64,000 nucleotides of DNA from Streptomyces sp. NRRL S-244 (GCF_000717915.1 NZ_JOCX01000009.1:175816-239815); one strand, 5' to 3'. Positions 24,953-32,890 are shown, numbered from the stretch's first letter. Numbers and translations: made by a program. The notes: generated by a model not told the origin, from the letters alone.

Positions 24953-26191
24953 ATGCGACAGGTACTGAGCCGACAGGTACTGGGCAAGGGGGTGCTCACG
25001 GCGGCGGCCGCCTCGAGCCTGCTGTCGATCGCGACCGGCGCGGCCTACGCGCACACGGGGGCGATGGCCGAGGCCTCGCATTCGCCGGGTGTGCTGTCCG
25101 GCAACAGCGTCTCGGTGCCGATCACCCTCTCGCCGAACGTGTGCGGCAACAGCGTGGACGGCGGTGCGGCACTCAACCCCGCGATGGGGAACACCTGCGC
25201 CACCACGACCGGCTCCGACACCCACCACGCCGGCCGAGACTACGAGCGCTACCTCAGCCCCGAACACGCCGAGGCCTTCGAGCGCTACCTCGAAGAGCAC
25301 CGGGGCGGCCGGCACGCCCTGCCGGAGCAGCGCCGCGAGGAGCCCCGCCACGAGGAGGCCCGCCGCCATGCACCCCGGCACGCGGCCCCCCGGCACGAGG
25401 AGCCGCGCGACGAGGGCGGCTACGGCGGATCGGACGAGTCCGGCGAGTCGGGCGGGTACGGAGGCCCGGACGAGGAGGAGTGCGACGACCATCCGCACGC
25501 CCTCCCGGCCCCGGCGCCGGTGGCCCACCACGCTCCCCCGGCGCCCGAGCGGCCGCAGTCGCGGCCCCACCCGAAGCCCCACCCGAAGCCGCACCCGCAG
25601 CCGAAGCCCAAGCCGGAGGCGCAGCACCCGGCTCCGAGGCCCGCGCCGCAGCCCCACCCCGCGCCGAAGCCCATCCCCCGCCCGGCCCCGAAGCCCCCGG
25701 TCCACGAGGTACCCGCGCCGCCGCAGCCCGCGCCGGCGCCGGTCCCGGTTCCGGCGCCCCTGCCGGCCCCGGTGCACGAGGCGCCCGTACCGCTCCCCGC
25801 CCCGGTCGCGGAGGCGCCCCGGCCGCTTCCGGCCCCCGCGCCGGTCGCCGAGGAGGCCCCCGTACCGGCGCCGCCGCGCGGCAGCCGGTTCGAGGAGCAC
25901 CCGGCTCCCGCGCCGGCGCCCGAGGTCGTCCGTCCCGCCGACCAGCCGCCGGCCGCCCCCGCCGGTGACACCCCGATCCACCTGGCGCCGGCGCCCGTAC
26001 CGGCACCCGTCCCGGTGAGGCCGGCCGCGCCGGCCCCCGTACCCGCTCCGGCGCCCGCCCCCGCCCCCGCTCAGGTGTCGGCGCCGGCGCTCGCCGAGAC
26101 CGGCGCGGGTCAGCCCGGTGCGGCCGCGGCCCTCGCCGCGGCGCTGATCCTGGGCGGCGCCATTCTGTACCGGAGGTCCCGGATCGTCTGA
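24953..26191 (+). CDS. Cell-wall-anchored chaplin with LAETG sorting signal
   Basis: A 412-residue surface protein. Signal peptide to about residue 34 (ATGAAYA), one chaplin domain (about 41-80: SPGVLSGNSVSVPITLSPNV, CGNSVDGG, LNPAMGNTCA), then a His/Glu/Arg/Gly-rich stretch and about 230 residues of Pro/Ala-rich repeats, ending in LAETG, a membrane helix (AAALAAALILGGAILY) and RRSR tail: the class E sortase signal. Long chaplins A-C of S. coelicolor have two chaplin domains; only one is seen here. It would be covalently linked to peptidoglycan and seed chaplin fibres. Confidence 0.92.
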   Translation: MRQVLSRQVLGKGVLTAAAASSLLSIATGAAYAHTGAMAEASHSPGVLSGNSVSVPITLSPNVCGNSVDGGAALNPAMGNTCATTTGSDTHHAGRDYERYLSPEHAEAFERYLEEHRGGRHALPEQRREEPRHEEARRHAPRHAAPRHEEPRDEGGYGGSDESGESGGYGGPDEEECDDHPHALPAPAPVAHHAPPAPERPQSRPHPKPHPKPHPQPKPKPEAQHPAPRPAPQPHPAPKPIPRPAPKPPVHEVPAPPQPAPAPVPVPAPLPAPVHEAPVPLPAPVAEAPRPLPAPAPVAEEAPVPAPPRGSRFEEHPAPAPAPEVVRPADQPPAAPAGDTPIHLAPAPVPAPVPVRPAAPAPVPAPAPAPAPAQVSAPALAETGAGQPGAAAALAAALILGGAILYRRSRIV

Positions 26192-26220
26192 CCGGCAATA
26201 CCGGTAATCGGAAGAAATAT

Positions 26221-26254
26221 CGGCCGGAGAATCCCTCGTCGGATTCTCCGGCCG
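26221..26254. terminator. Hairpin after the LAETG chaplin
   Basis: A perfect 14-bp inverted repeat (CGGCCGGAGAATCC and its complement) with a 6-base loop CTCGTC, beginning 29 bases after the stop of the anchored chaplin gene. No long U-run follows, which is usual for Streptomyces intrinsic terminators. Confidence 0.8.
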
Positions 26255-26358
26255 TCGCCGTACGCGTTTCCGGAGCGACGGGGAATCGTTACGCAGGGCG
26301 AAAGCGGCGCGACGGTCACCGCTGACGCCTCTGTCCACGAAAGAAGAGGATTTCGATA

Positions 26359-26706
26359 ATGAAGCTCACGAAGGTCGCCGCGGTCATCGCCGGCTCCGTT
26401 GCCGCGCTCGGCGCCTCCGCTCCCGCCTTCGCGGCCGCCGCGCCGGCCGCGATGCCCCCCATGAGTCTGACCGGCGGGGCCACCGAGGCCGTCAACTCGC
26501 TCGCCCCGGTCACCGAGTCGCTCCCGCAGACCCTGAACAACGGGGTGGCCGAACAGGGCGAGACCGTCACCAAGGTCGTGGACACCGCGCAGCGCGTCAA
26601 CAAGGTCCGCAACGATGCGCCGGGCGAGGTGCTCAAGGTGGCGGACGGGGCCACGCAGGTGTCCCCGCTGCTCGGCGGTGTGAAGCTCAACGGCGGGGCC
26701 CACTGA
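26359..26706 (+). CDS. Small secreted protein of the chaplin island, 115 aa
   Basis: An exported 115-residue protein with a clean signal peptide (MKLTKVAAVIAGSVAALGAS, cleaved after AFA). The mature part is short, lacks Cys, and contains MPPMSLTGG, a central segment of small polar and hydrophobic residues (AVNSLAPVTESLPQTLNNG) and a C-terminal VSPLLGGVKLNGG. Similar small exported proteins are often found beside chaplin genes in Streptomyces, so a role in the hydrophobic coat is plausible but unproven. GAAAGAAGAGG precedes the ATG. It is followed by the bidirectional terminator at 26771-26805. Confidence 0.82.
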   Translation: MKLTKVAAVIAGSVAALGASAPAFAAAAPAAMPPMSLTGGATEAVNSLAPVTESLPQTLNNGVAEQGETVTKVVDTAQRVNKVRNDAPGEVLKVADGATQVSPLLGGVKLNGGAH

Positions 26707-26770
26707 GCCGGTCGGGTCCCCCGCCCCGGCAGGATTCGCGGGATCAGCGGGATCCGCCGGAGCAAAAAGC

Positions 26771-26805
26771 CGTGGGCGCCACCGGCGAGGCCGGTGGCGC
26801 CCACG
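26771..26805. terminator. Bidirectional terminator between convergent genes
   Basis: A perfect 16-bp inverted repeat (CGTGGGCGCCACCGGC and its complement) with a GAG loop, preceded by AAAAAGC. It lies exactly between the small secreted protein gene (ending 26706) and the convergent chaplin gene (ending 26826), and can stop both transcripts. The A-run on the left gives a U-run for the minus-strand transcript. Confidence 0.88.
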
Positions 26806-26825
26806 GTCAGGTACGCCGACTGACG

Positions 26826-27065
26826 TCAGTCGTTGACGCAGACGTTGCCGAACGTGGGGTTCAGCAGGGCGATCACGTTGACGGTGTTGCCGCAGACGTT
26901 GACCGGAACGTGAACCGGGACCTGGACCAGGTTGCCCGAGAGGACACCGGGGGAGCCCACGGCCGCGCCCTCGGCCGACGAGTCGGCCATGGCGGAGCCG
27001 GCGGCACCGGCCGCAACGAGACCGGCGGAGGCCAGGACCAGGGCGGCCTTCTTGGCAGAGTTCAT
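26826..27065 (-). CDS. Short chaplin
   Basis: A 79-residue exported chaplin. Signal peptide MNSAKKAALVLASAGLVAAG, cleaved after AMA; then the domain GSPGVLSGNLVQVPVHVPVN, VCGNTVNVIALLNPTFGNVC, ending VND. The Cys pair is in place. The ATG at 27065 is preceded by GAAGG, and the upstream frame extension looks non-coding. This is the only chaplin here on the minus strand, so it must have its own promoter in the 166 bases before the Pro-rich secreted protein gene. It shares most of its domain with the chaplin at 24600. Confidence 0.95.
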   Translation of the reverse strand: MNSAKKAALVLASAGLVAAGAAGSAMADSSAEGAAVGSPGVLSGNLVQVPVHVPVNVCGNTVNVIALLNPTFGNVCVND

Positions 27066-27231
27066 GGGAAGTGCACCTTCTGTTCGATGTTCTGCCCCGA
27101 CGCGGGGCTCACACCGAGCGAAACGGTCCAGCCTCCCGGACGACACGGCCCCGCGCGCAATCAGACCTGTTCAGCTCAATAGTCGTAACCACGCGCGGTT
27201 TTCGGGCCGTCTTCTGCTATGGCCCTGCCCG

Positions 27232-27852
27232 CTACGGCAGGCCGGGAACCTCCGGCACGATCTCCACCGGCGTCAGGACCGGGTTGGCCGGCTTGACCGG
27301 TGCCGGCTTGACCAGCACCGGCTTGGCCGGGACCGCGGGCACGGCCGGCTTGGCCGGGACGGCCGGGACCGCGGGCACCGCCGGGACCGCCGGAACGGGA
27401 AGCGCCGGCTTGGAGACGGGCGCGGCCGGCTTGGAGACGGGGACGTCGGGGATCTCGGGGATCTCGGGGATCCCCGGAATCGTGGGGATCTCAGGGATCT
27501 CGGGGATGGTGGGGATCTCGGGGATCGGCAGCGCCGGGATGTCCGGGATCGTCGGGAGGCTCGGCAGGGTCGGCAGCTTGATCGGCGGGAGCGTCACCCC
27601 GGGCAGGAGCGTCTCGAGGGACTTGGAGACTCCGTCGAGGATCGCGGTGATCTGCGCGAGGAGGTCGTCGAGCGGGCCGGCCGCCGCCACCCGGCGTTCG
27701 ATCTGCTTCTGGGCTGCCGCGACTCGTTTCCTGGCGGCGGCTGCCGTGTCACCGTCCGCGGCGCCCGCGGGGGCGGCCGCGCCGGAGAGTATGACGACGG
27801 CGAGGGCCGCCGGGACGAGGACGCGGATGCGGGACGGCTTCGTGCGGTGCAT
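27232..27852 (-). CDS. Secreted Pro-rich repeat protein, 206 aa
   Basis: An exported protein of unknown family. A signal peptide (MHRTKPSRIRVLVPAALAVV, cleaved after AGA near residue 31) is followed by an amphipathic Ala/Arg helix (AAARKRVAAAQKQIERRVAA), a short segment DDLLAQITAILDGVSKSLET, and then repeats dominated by Pro: IPEIPTIPEIPEIPTIPGIP and later AVPAVPAVPAKPAVPAVPAK. The repeats form an extended, probably polyproline-like stalk. It sits between a chaplin and a rodlin, so a structural surface role is likely. There are no Cys residues and no sorting signal. Confidence 0.75.
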   Translation of the reverse strand: MHRTKPSRIRVLVPAALAVVILSGAAAPAGAADGDTAAAARKRVAAAQKQIERRVAAAGPLDDLLAQITAILDGVSKSLETLLPGVTLPPIKLPTLPSLPTIPDIPALPIPEIPTIPEIPEIPTIPGIPEIPEIPDVPVSKPAAPVSKPALPVPAVPAVPAVPAVPAKPAVPAVPAKPVLVKPAPVKPANPVLTPVEIVPEVPGLP

Positions 27853-28134
27853 GGCGGTTCCTTACGGTGGTCGCACAGAGGCGGACCCGAGCGATCCGCT
27901 TCCTCACCCACCGTGCGAACATCCTCTACGGAGCGCAACCGGAGCGTGAACGGCCCGGCCGGCTCTGGGCGCTTCGTACGGGCTTCGCGCACGCGTCCGC
28001 AGAAGGCTCACCCGGAGCGGGGAAATCCTCGGGCCGAACGGGCCGTTTGAGTGAAGCAGCGGAACCAACCCCCGGGAAGGGCAGTTGACCAGGGCGCTCC
28101 ACTAGCGGGCACTCGTGCGACAAAAGGACCAATG

Positions 28135-28878
28135 ATGCTCAAGAAGATCATGACTGCTGCCGCGGTCACCGCCGCCGCCGTCGGCGCGGGCGCTGCTGTT
28201 GCGGCCCCGGCCATGGCCATCGGCAACGACAACGGGATCAACACCGTCAACGGGAACGGTGCTCAGCAGATCTACGGCAACCAGAAGACCGAAGGCCCGA
28301 TGAGCCCGCAGCTCGGCCTGGTCCAGGGCACCCTCAACAAGCCCTGCATCGGCCTGCCGGTCAAGGTCAACGCGCAGTCGATCCTCGCGGCCCTCAACGT
28401 CGGCGTCCAGGACATCAACGTCCTGTCCAACCCGATGAACCAGCAGTGCACCGAGAACTCCACCCAGGCCAAGGGCGACGAGCCGCTCTCCCACATCCTG
28501 GACAACATCCCGGTCCTGTGCCCCGGCAGCGTCCAGCTGCCGGGGCCCTCGGGCGTGCCGGGCGGCCGCGGTCACCCGGTCCAGAACTCCCACCACCGCG
28601 TCAGGATCAGCATCCCGATCACGCCGAGGTGCAGGACGGGCGGGGCCCAGCCGAACTCGGTGAAGAAGGTCCGTACGGGGCCGGGCGCGGGCAGTGCGCC
28701 CGTACGGACGTTGTGCGCGGTGACCGCCCAGAACATCAGCAGGGTGGCCGCCCAGGTCAGGCAGCACCACAGGCAGAGCGCGTTGATCTCGTACAGGGAC
28801 TGGACCATCAGCCAGGTGCAGAAGCCGACTCCGAAGAGCATCCCGGCGTTCAGTCCCAGCCAGAACCAGCCGCGGTAG
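28135..28878 (+). CDS. Rodlin lacking its normal stop codon (reads into antisense of VKOR gene)
   Basis: The first 128 residues are a good rodlin: signal peptide MLKKIMTAAAVTAAAVGAGA to about residue 27, then IGNDNGINTVNGNGAQQIYG, GTLNKPCIGLPVKVNAQSIL and PMNQQCTENSTQAKGDEPLS. AAAGGA lies eight bases before this ATG; an extra ATG just upstream is possible. After IPVL the frame does not stop. It enters a terminator hairpin and about 300 bases antisense to the VKOR gene, adding about 120 residues with no rodlin character. The natural end of the protein is probably missing, by a short deletion or an assembly error. The functional part spans about 28135-28519. Confidence 0.8.
   Translation: MLKKIMTAAAVTAAAVGAGAAVAAPAMAIGNDNGINTVNGNGAQQIYGNQKTEGPMSPQLGLVQGTLNKPCIGLPVKVNAQSILAALNVGVQDINVLSNPMNQQCTENSTQAKGDEPLSHILDNIPVLCPGSVQLPGPSGVPGGRGHPVQNSHHRVRISIPITPRCRTGGAQPNSVKKVRTGPGAGSAPVRTLCAVTAQNISRVAAQVRQHHRQSALISYRDWTISQVQKPTPKSIPAFSPSQNQPR
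28520..28546. terminator. Hairpin between rodlin and convergent VKOR gene
   Basis: A perfect 10-bp inverted repeat (GCCCCGGCAG and its complement) with a 7-base loop, abutting the last rodlin-like codon at 28519. Normally a terminator follows the stop codon, so its position here inside the open frame supports loss of the rodlin 3' end. Confidence 0.8.
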
Positions 28879-29222
28879 CGGGCGCCGGCCAGCAGGCCCG
28901 CGCCGACGCACACGACGGCCCCGAACGCGACCAGCCCCAGCAGGGGGTTGGGGAAGCCGAAGGCCGCCGCCTGCTCGCTCTTCATGACGCTGCCGCAGGA
29001 GACCACCGGGTTCAGACTGCAGGCGGGCTTGAAGTCCGGGTCCTCCAGCAGGAGGAACTTGTCGAGGGTGATCACCCAGGAGGCCAGTACCCCGGCGGCC
29101 CCGGTGAGCGCCAGCAGCCAGGCCAACGCCCTTGGGCCGGCGTCCGGTTCGCCCTCGTGTCTGCTGTGGGGCAGCCCCTGCTGGCGGGGAAGGCCCACTG
29201 TTTTCGTTGCCATACGGGCCAT
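28572..29222 (-). CDS. Vitamin K epoxide reductase (VKOR) family membrane protein
   Basis: A 216-residue membrane protein with four to five transmembrane helices that would reoxidise a DsbA-like partner using menaquinone, supporting disulphide formation outside the membrane. The VKOR catalytic Cys set is present: a loop pair in ACSLNPVVSCGSVM and the membrane CXXC motif in ALCLWCCLTW. The start at 29222 (MARMATKTVG) has a GGAGCGCGGGAA leader and is preferred over a TTG 17 codons upstream. It converges on the second rodlin. Secreted chaplins and rodlins have conserved Cys, so this enzyme could serve them, though this is only contextual. Confidence 0.9.
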   Translation of the reverse strand: MARMATKTVGLPRQQGLPHSRHEGEPDAGPRALAWLLALTGAAGVLASWVITLDKFLLLEDPDFKPACSLNPVVSCGSVMKSEQAAAFGFPNPLLGLVAFGAVVCVGAGLLAGARYRGWFWLGLNAGMLFGVGFCTWLMVQSLYEINALCLWCCLTWAATLLMFWAVTAHNVRTGALPAPGPVRTFFTEFGWAPPVLHLGVIGMLILTRWWEFWTG

Positions 29223-29405
29223 GTTCCCGCGCTCCGGCACAGACCCGGGCGAACCATGCTCATCCCGGGGCAAGTTGACCTGAAGGGGTGGCGGGAACCC
29301 CGGATGCTTCCCGGACGTTTTACCGAACCCCGGACGTGATGTCAGAGCCAGGGGCTACGTTGAGCTTCCGCGAAGTCACAAGCTGCGACGGCCTGGAGAC
29401 CCACC

Positions 29406-30188
29406 TTGAGCGATCCGTACGAGACAACCGAGGCGCACCTCGAGCGACTCCTGGGCCGCGCCCTCAACTCTTTCGACCTGCCGGACCGGTTGGTCGAGCG
29501 CCTCGGCTCGGCGCTCGCCCACAGCTCCTCGCTGTGCACCACCCACCACAGCCCGGCGGCGGGTCTGTGGCGGGAGACCCACCGGCACACGTACCTGCTG
29601 GCCGACGGCGGTTCGGCGTCCCTGTGGGAGCTGGTGTACCGGCTGGCGGGCGACCGGACGATCCGGCACGAGGTCTTCGTGAGCAAGGCGGAGGCCTGCC
29701 TGGCCGTGGCCCGGCTGTTCGGCGAGGCCCCGGCCGAGGCGGCCTTCGACCCGGAGCTGGATCCGGCGCTCGCCGCCGCCGAGGAGGAGCCGGACACCGA
29801 TGTGGCGGCGCTGAGCGCGCTGTTCGCGGCGACCACGCCGGCGCAGCGGCGCCGGGAGTACGCGCTGGAGGAGTCCGCCGACCACGCCCGCCGGGTGCTG
29901 CGCCGGGCGGAGAACCCGGACCGGCCCGGCGAGGGGACGGCGCTGCTGCTGAGGTCGGCGTACGCGCACCAGATCACCCAGGCGTTCGGCACCCGGCCGT
30001 TCACGGCGGACGGGCGGAGCCCCGGATTCAACCTGTACGAGCACTCGTTCGTGCTGCCGGACGGGAGCGAGCTCAGCCTGTGGGAGGTCGAGCACACGGC
30101 GACGCCGGACGGGCGGCACATGTGCGAGGTGTACGAGAGCGAGGCGGCCGCCCGCGGGGCGATGGAATTACGTGCGCGGGTGAGATGA
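29406..30188 (+). CDS. DUF6227 family protein
   Basis: A 260-residue soluble protein of the Streptomyces DUF6227 type. Recognisable blocks are ETTEAHLERLLGRALNSFDL at the N-terminus, a STSHH-like SLCTTHHSP, RHTYLLADGGSASLWELVYR, and at the C-terminus HTATPDGRHMCEVYESEAAA. The start is a TTG at 29406 with GGAG about ten bases upstream. No catalytic motif or membrane helix is visible. The function is unknown. It converges on the phosphofructokinase gene, leaving only seven bases between them. Confidence 0.85.
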   Translation: MSDPYETTEAHLERLLGRALNSFDLPDRLVERLGSALAHSSSLCTTHHSPAAGLWRETHRHTYLLADGGSASLWELVYRLAGDRTIRHEVFVSKAEACLAVARLFGEAPAEAAFDPELDPALAAAEEEPDTDVAALSALFAATTPAQRRREYALEESADHARRVLRRAENPDRPGEGTALLLRSAYAHQITQAFGTRPFTADGRSPGFNLYEHSFVLPDGSELSLWEVEHTATPDGRHMCEVYESEAAARGAMELRARVR

Positions 30189-30195
30189 CGACCCG

Positions 30196-31146
30196 CTAGG
30201 GCAGGGCGGGAGCGGAGAGACGCTGGTCCGGGGGCGGGTTTTCGGTGATGCGGACCGCCCCGGGGCGCAGGTCCGCGGGGGTCGGCATGGCGCTGCCGGG
30301 GAGCTGGACCGCGGCCGCGCCGTGGGCCAGGGCCGAGGCGAGGGCCTTGGGGCCGGCCCCGCCCGCGATGAGGAAGCCGGCCAGGGAGGCGTCGCCCGCC
30401 CCGACGTCGCTGCGGACGGCGGCCACGGGGGCCGTGCCGTGGAAGGTCCCCTCGGCGCTCACCAGGAGCTGGCCGTCCGCGCCGAGCGAGGCCAGCACCG
30501 CGCCCGCGCCCCGGGCGCGGAGCTCCTGGGCCGCCCGGGTGACCTCGCCGAGGGTGGCCAGCGGGCGGCCGACCGCCTGGGCGAGCTCCGAGGCGTTGGG
30601 CTTGATCAGGTCCGGGCGGGCCGGCAGGGCGGCGGTCAGCGCCGGGCCCGAGGTGTCGAGGGCGACCCGGGCGCCGGCCTCGCGGGCGCGGGCGACCAGC
30701 TCGGCGTACCACTCGGGCGCCAGGCCGCGCGGGAGGCTGCCGCAGGCCGCGATCCAGTCGGGGTGGCCGGCGGCGGTGCGGACGGTCTCCAGCAGGAGGG
30801 CCGATTCCTCCGCGGTGAGTTCGGGACCGGGTGCGTTGATCTTGGTGAGGGTGCCGTCCGGTTCGACGAGCGCGATGTTGGAGCGGGTCTGCCCGGCGAC
30901 CGTCACCGCCGTGACGTCCACGCCCTGTACGCCCAGCAGTTCGGCGATCAGCGCGCCAGGGCCGCCGCCGAGCGGGAGGACGGCCGTCGTGAGGACTCCC
31001 GCGGCGGCCACCGCGCGGGAGACGTTGACCCCCTTGCCCCCGGGGTCGACGCGGTCGCCGGTGGCGCGCAGCACCGCGCCGCGCTCCAGCGGGGGGACCT
31101 CGTACGTCCGGTCGAGGGAGGGGTTCGGGGTGACGGTGAGGATCAT
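30196..31146 (-). CDS. fruK: 1-phosphofructokinase (PfkB family)
   Basis: A 316-residue PfkB-family sugar kinase that phosphorylates fructose-1-phosphate to fructose-1,6-bisphosphate. The N-terminus MILTVTPNPSLDRTYEV and motif GGKGVNVSRA are typical of FruK; the C-terminal ATP/anion-hole signature appears as RSDVGAGDASLAGFLIAGG, containing the catalytic Asp. In Streptomyces fruK normally lies between fruR and the PTS permease gene fruA. Here the gene is followed by a convergent, unrelated gene, so fruA is missing from the usual place, and only a fragment of fruR appears upstream (ATGA overlap). Its start is fixed by that overlap. Confidence 0.9.
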   Translation of the reverse strand: MILTVTPNPSLDRTYEVPPLERGAVLRATGDRVDPGGKGVNVSRAVAAAGVLTTAVLPLGGGPGALIAELLGVQGVDVTAVTVAGQTRSNIALVEPDGTLTKINAPGPELTAEESALLLETVRTAAGHPDWIAACGSLPRGLAPEWYAELVARAREAGARVALDTSGPALTAALPARPDLIKPNASELAQAVGRPLATLGEVTRAAQELRARGAGAVLASLGADGQLLVSAEGTFHGTAPVAAVRSDVGAGDASLAGFLIAGGAGPKALASALAHGAAAVQLPGSAMPTPADLRPGAVRITENPPPDQRLSAPALP

Positions 31147-31214
31147 ACGAGCACGACTTCCGTACCGGCGGCCTCGACGGCGGCCCGGGTGCGATGGCGG
31201 ACCGGTGCGTACAT
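31143..31214 (-). pseudogene. Shrunken fruR (DeoR-family repressor) remnant, 23 codons
   Basis: A 23-codon frame with sequence beginning MYAPVRHRTRAAVEA and ending AGTEVVLV, whose TGA overlaps the fruK ATG. Streptomyces FruR repressors begin MYAPERQQEI, and the end matches the usual close of DeoR regulators before fruK. The middle resembles the internal VRHRTRAAV segment of the effector domain. So the start, an internal scrap and the end appear joined in frame with about 230 residues missing. The helix-turn-helix is absent, so it cannot bind DNA. Recognition is from memory of the family. Confidence 0.55.
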
Positions 31215-31266
31215 GGGGATGCGCGTCCGTTTCTGCGGATTGCGCCCCACTGTACGAAAGAATCAG

Positions 31267-31284
31267 TGCAAACCAAAGCAAACA
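31267..31284 (-). promoter_or_regulatory. Candidate FruR-type operator upstream of the fru remnant
   Basis: The sequence TGCAAACCAAAGCAAACA (TGTTTGCTTTGGTTTGCA on the coding strand) has repeated TTTG half-sites of the kind bound by DeoR regulators. It lies about 55 bases upstream of the shortened fruR start, where the fru promoter would be. With the repressor gone, fruK may be constitutive. Confidence 0.4.
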
Positions 31285-31314
31285 GGCATGTCCGCCAACA
31301 GAAGCGGACATGCC
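31285..31314 (-). terminator. Terminator of the first MFS gene
   Basis: An 11-bp perfect stem (GGCATGTCCGC and its complement) with an 8-base loop. On the minus strand it is followed by TGTTTGCTTTGG, a T-rich run, 25 bases downstream of the MFS stop codon at 31339. Confidence 0.75.
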
Positions 31315-31338
31315 CGGACGGTGTGGGGAGGGGAGGGG

Positions 31339-32826
31339 CTACCCGACGGGGACGGCCTCCGTCGCGGCGGCCTGCGGGCCGCCCTCGCGCTCCTCCATCG
31401 GTACCGACTTGCGGGGCAGCATGAACATCACCCCGAAGATCCCGATCATCACGGCCGCGATCCACCACAGCGCGCTGTGGAAGGCCTCGACGTACGGGGC
31501 ACCGAGGACCCGGTCGTCCGCGATGCGCCCGAAGAAGACGACCGAGGTGAGGCCGAGACCCAGCGCGTTGCCCATCTGGCCGGTCGTGTTGATCAGGCCG
31601 GACGCGGAGCCGGCGTGCTCGCGCGGCACCTCGGACAGCACGGTGTCGGTGAGCGGGGCGACGATCAGGCCCATGCCGATGCCCATGACGATCAGCGGCG
31701 CGGCCATCTGCCAGGAGGCGATCTCCATGCCGTAGTACCGCGCCTCCCAGATGTAGAGGAGGATGCCCGCGGCCATGGTCAGCGCGCCCGCCTGGAGCAC
31801 CTTGCGGCCGAAGCGCGGCACGAGCTTCTGGACGGACAGGCCCGCGGCGGCCGAGACGGCCAGCGAGAACGGGATGCCGGTGGTGCCGGCCCGCAGGGCG
31901 CTCCAGCCGAGGCCCATCTGCATGTACAGCGTCCAGACCAGGAAGAAGATGCCGGTCGCGAGGCCGAAGGTCAGCTGGACGGCGATACCGCCGGCGAAGC
32001 TCTTGACCTTGAAGAGGGAGAGCTCGACCAGCGGGGAGCCGTCCTTGCGGATCTTGTACTTCTCGTAGGCGATGAACGCGGCGAAGACGAACGGCGCGGC
32101 GGCCATGCAGACGAAGCCCCACACGGGCCAGTCGTTCTCGCGGCCGTGGGTGAGCGGGAAGATCAGCATGACCAGGGCGAGGGTGGCCAGGACCACGCCG
32201 ACCAGGTCGAGGCGCAGGGCCTTGGGGGCCTTGGACTCGATGATGAACTTCCGGCCCAGGATGACGCCGGCGATGCCGACGGGCAGGTTGATCAGGAAGA
32301 TCGGGCGCCATTCGAGACCGAAGATGTCCGACTCGGTGAGCAGGGCGCCGAGCATCGGGCCGGAGACGGCGCCGAGGCCGACGATCGCGCCGAACATCCC
32401 GAAGACCTTGCCGCGCTCGTGGGGCGGGAAGGTCACGTGGATGATCGCCAGCACCTGCGGGACCATCAGCGACGCCATGGCGCCCTGGAGGATGCGGGAG
32501 GCGACGAGCATGTCGGGGTTGGCGGCGATGCCGCACAGCAGCGAGGCGGCGGTGAAGCCGGCGATGCCGATGAGGAAGAGGCGCTTGCGCCCGTAGATGT
32601 CACCGAGACGGCCGCCGGTGATCAGGCCGGCGGCGAAGGCCAGCGCATAGCCGGCGGTGATCCACTGGATCGCGCTGGTGGAGGCGCCGAAGTCGGCGCG
32701 CATGCTCGGTATCGCGATGTTGACGATCGTGACGTCGACCAGGTCCATGAAGGCCGCTGTCATCACGATGGCGAGCGCCAGCCAGCGGCGGCGGTCGGCG
32801 GTCGGGCTGGGTGTCTCGGTGGTCAT
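31339..32826 (-). CDS. MFS drug-efflux transporter (DHA2, 14-TM)
   Basis: A 495-residue major facilitator of the EmrB/QacA type with about 14 transmembrane helices, expected to export drugs or metabolites by proton antiport. Diagnostic motifs: AFMDLVDVTIVNIAIPSM in helix 1, GGRLGDIYGRKRLFLIG (motif A) after helix 2, and RILQGAMASLMVPQVLAI (motif B). It is divergent from the WYL-domain regulator, with a 64-base intergenic region that must hold both promoters, suggesting that regulator controls it. Confidence 0.9.
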   Translation of the reverse strand: MTTETPSPTADRRRWLALAIVMTAAFMDLVDVTIVNIAIPSMRADFGASTSAIQWITAGYALAFAAGLITGGRLGDIYGRKRLFLIGIAGFTAASLLCGIAANPDMLVASRILQGAMASLMVPQVLAIIHVTFPPHERGKVFGMFGAIVGLGAVSGPMLGALLTESDIFGLEWRPIFLINLPVGIAGVILGRKFIIESKAPKALRLDLVGVVLATLALVMLIFPLTHGRENDWPVWGFVCMAAAPFVFAAFIAYEKYKIRKDGSPLVELSLFKVKSFAGGIAVQLTFGLATGIFFLVWTLYMQMGLGWSALRAGTTGIPFSLAVSAAAGLSVQKLVPRFGRKVLQAGALTMAAGILLYIWEARYYGMEIASWQMAAPLIVMGIGMGLIVAPLTDTVLSEVPREHAGSASGLINTTGQMGNALGLGLTSVVFFGRIADDRVLGAPYVEAFHSALWWIAAVMIGIFGVMFMLPRKSVPMEEREGGPQAAATEAVPVG

Positions 32827-32890
32827 GGAGAGAAACTTAGACGGGATCTAGGTCAGATGGTGTCCTATTTCCCATGGCAATGTGGATCGT

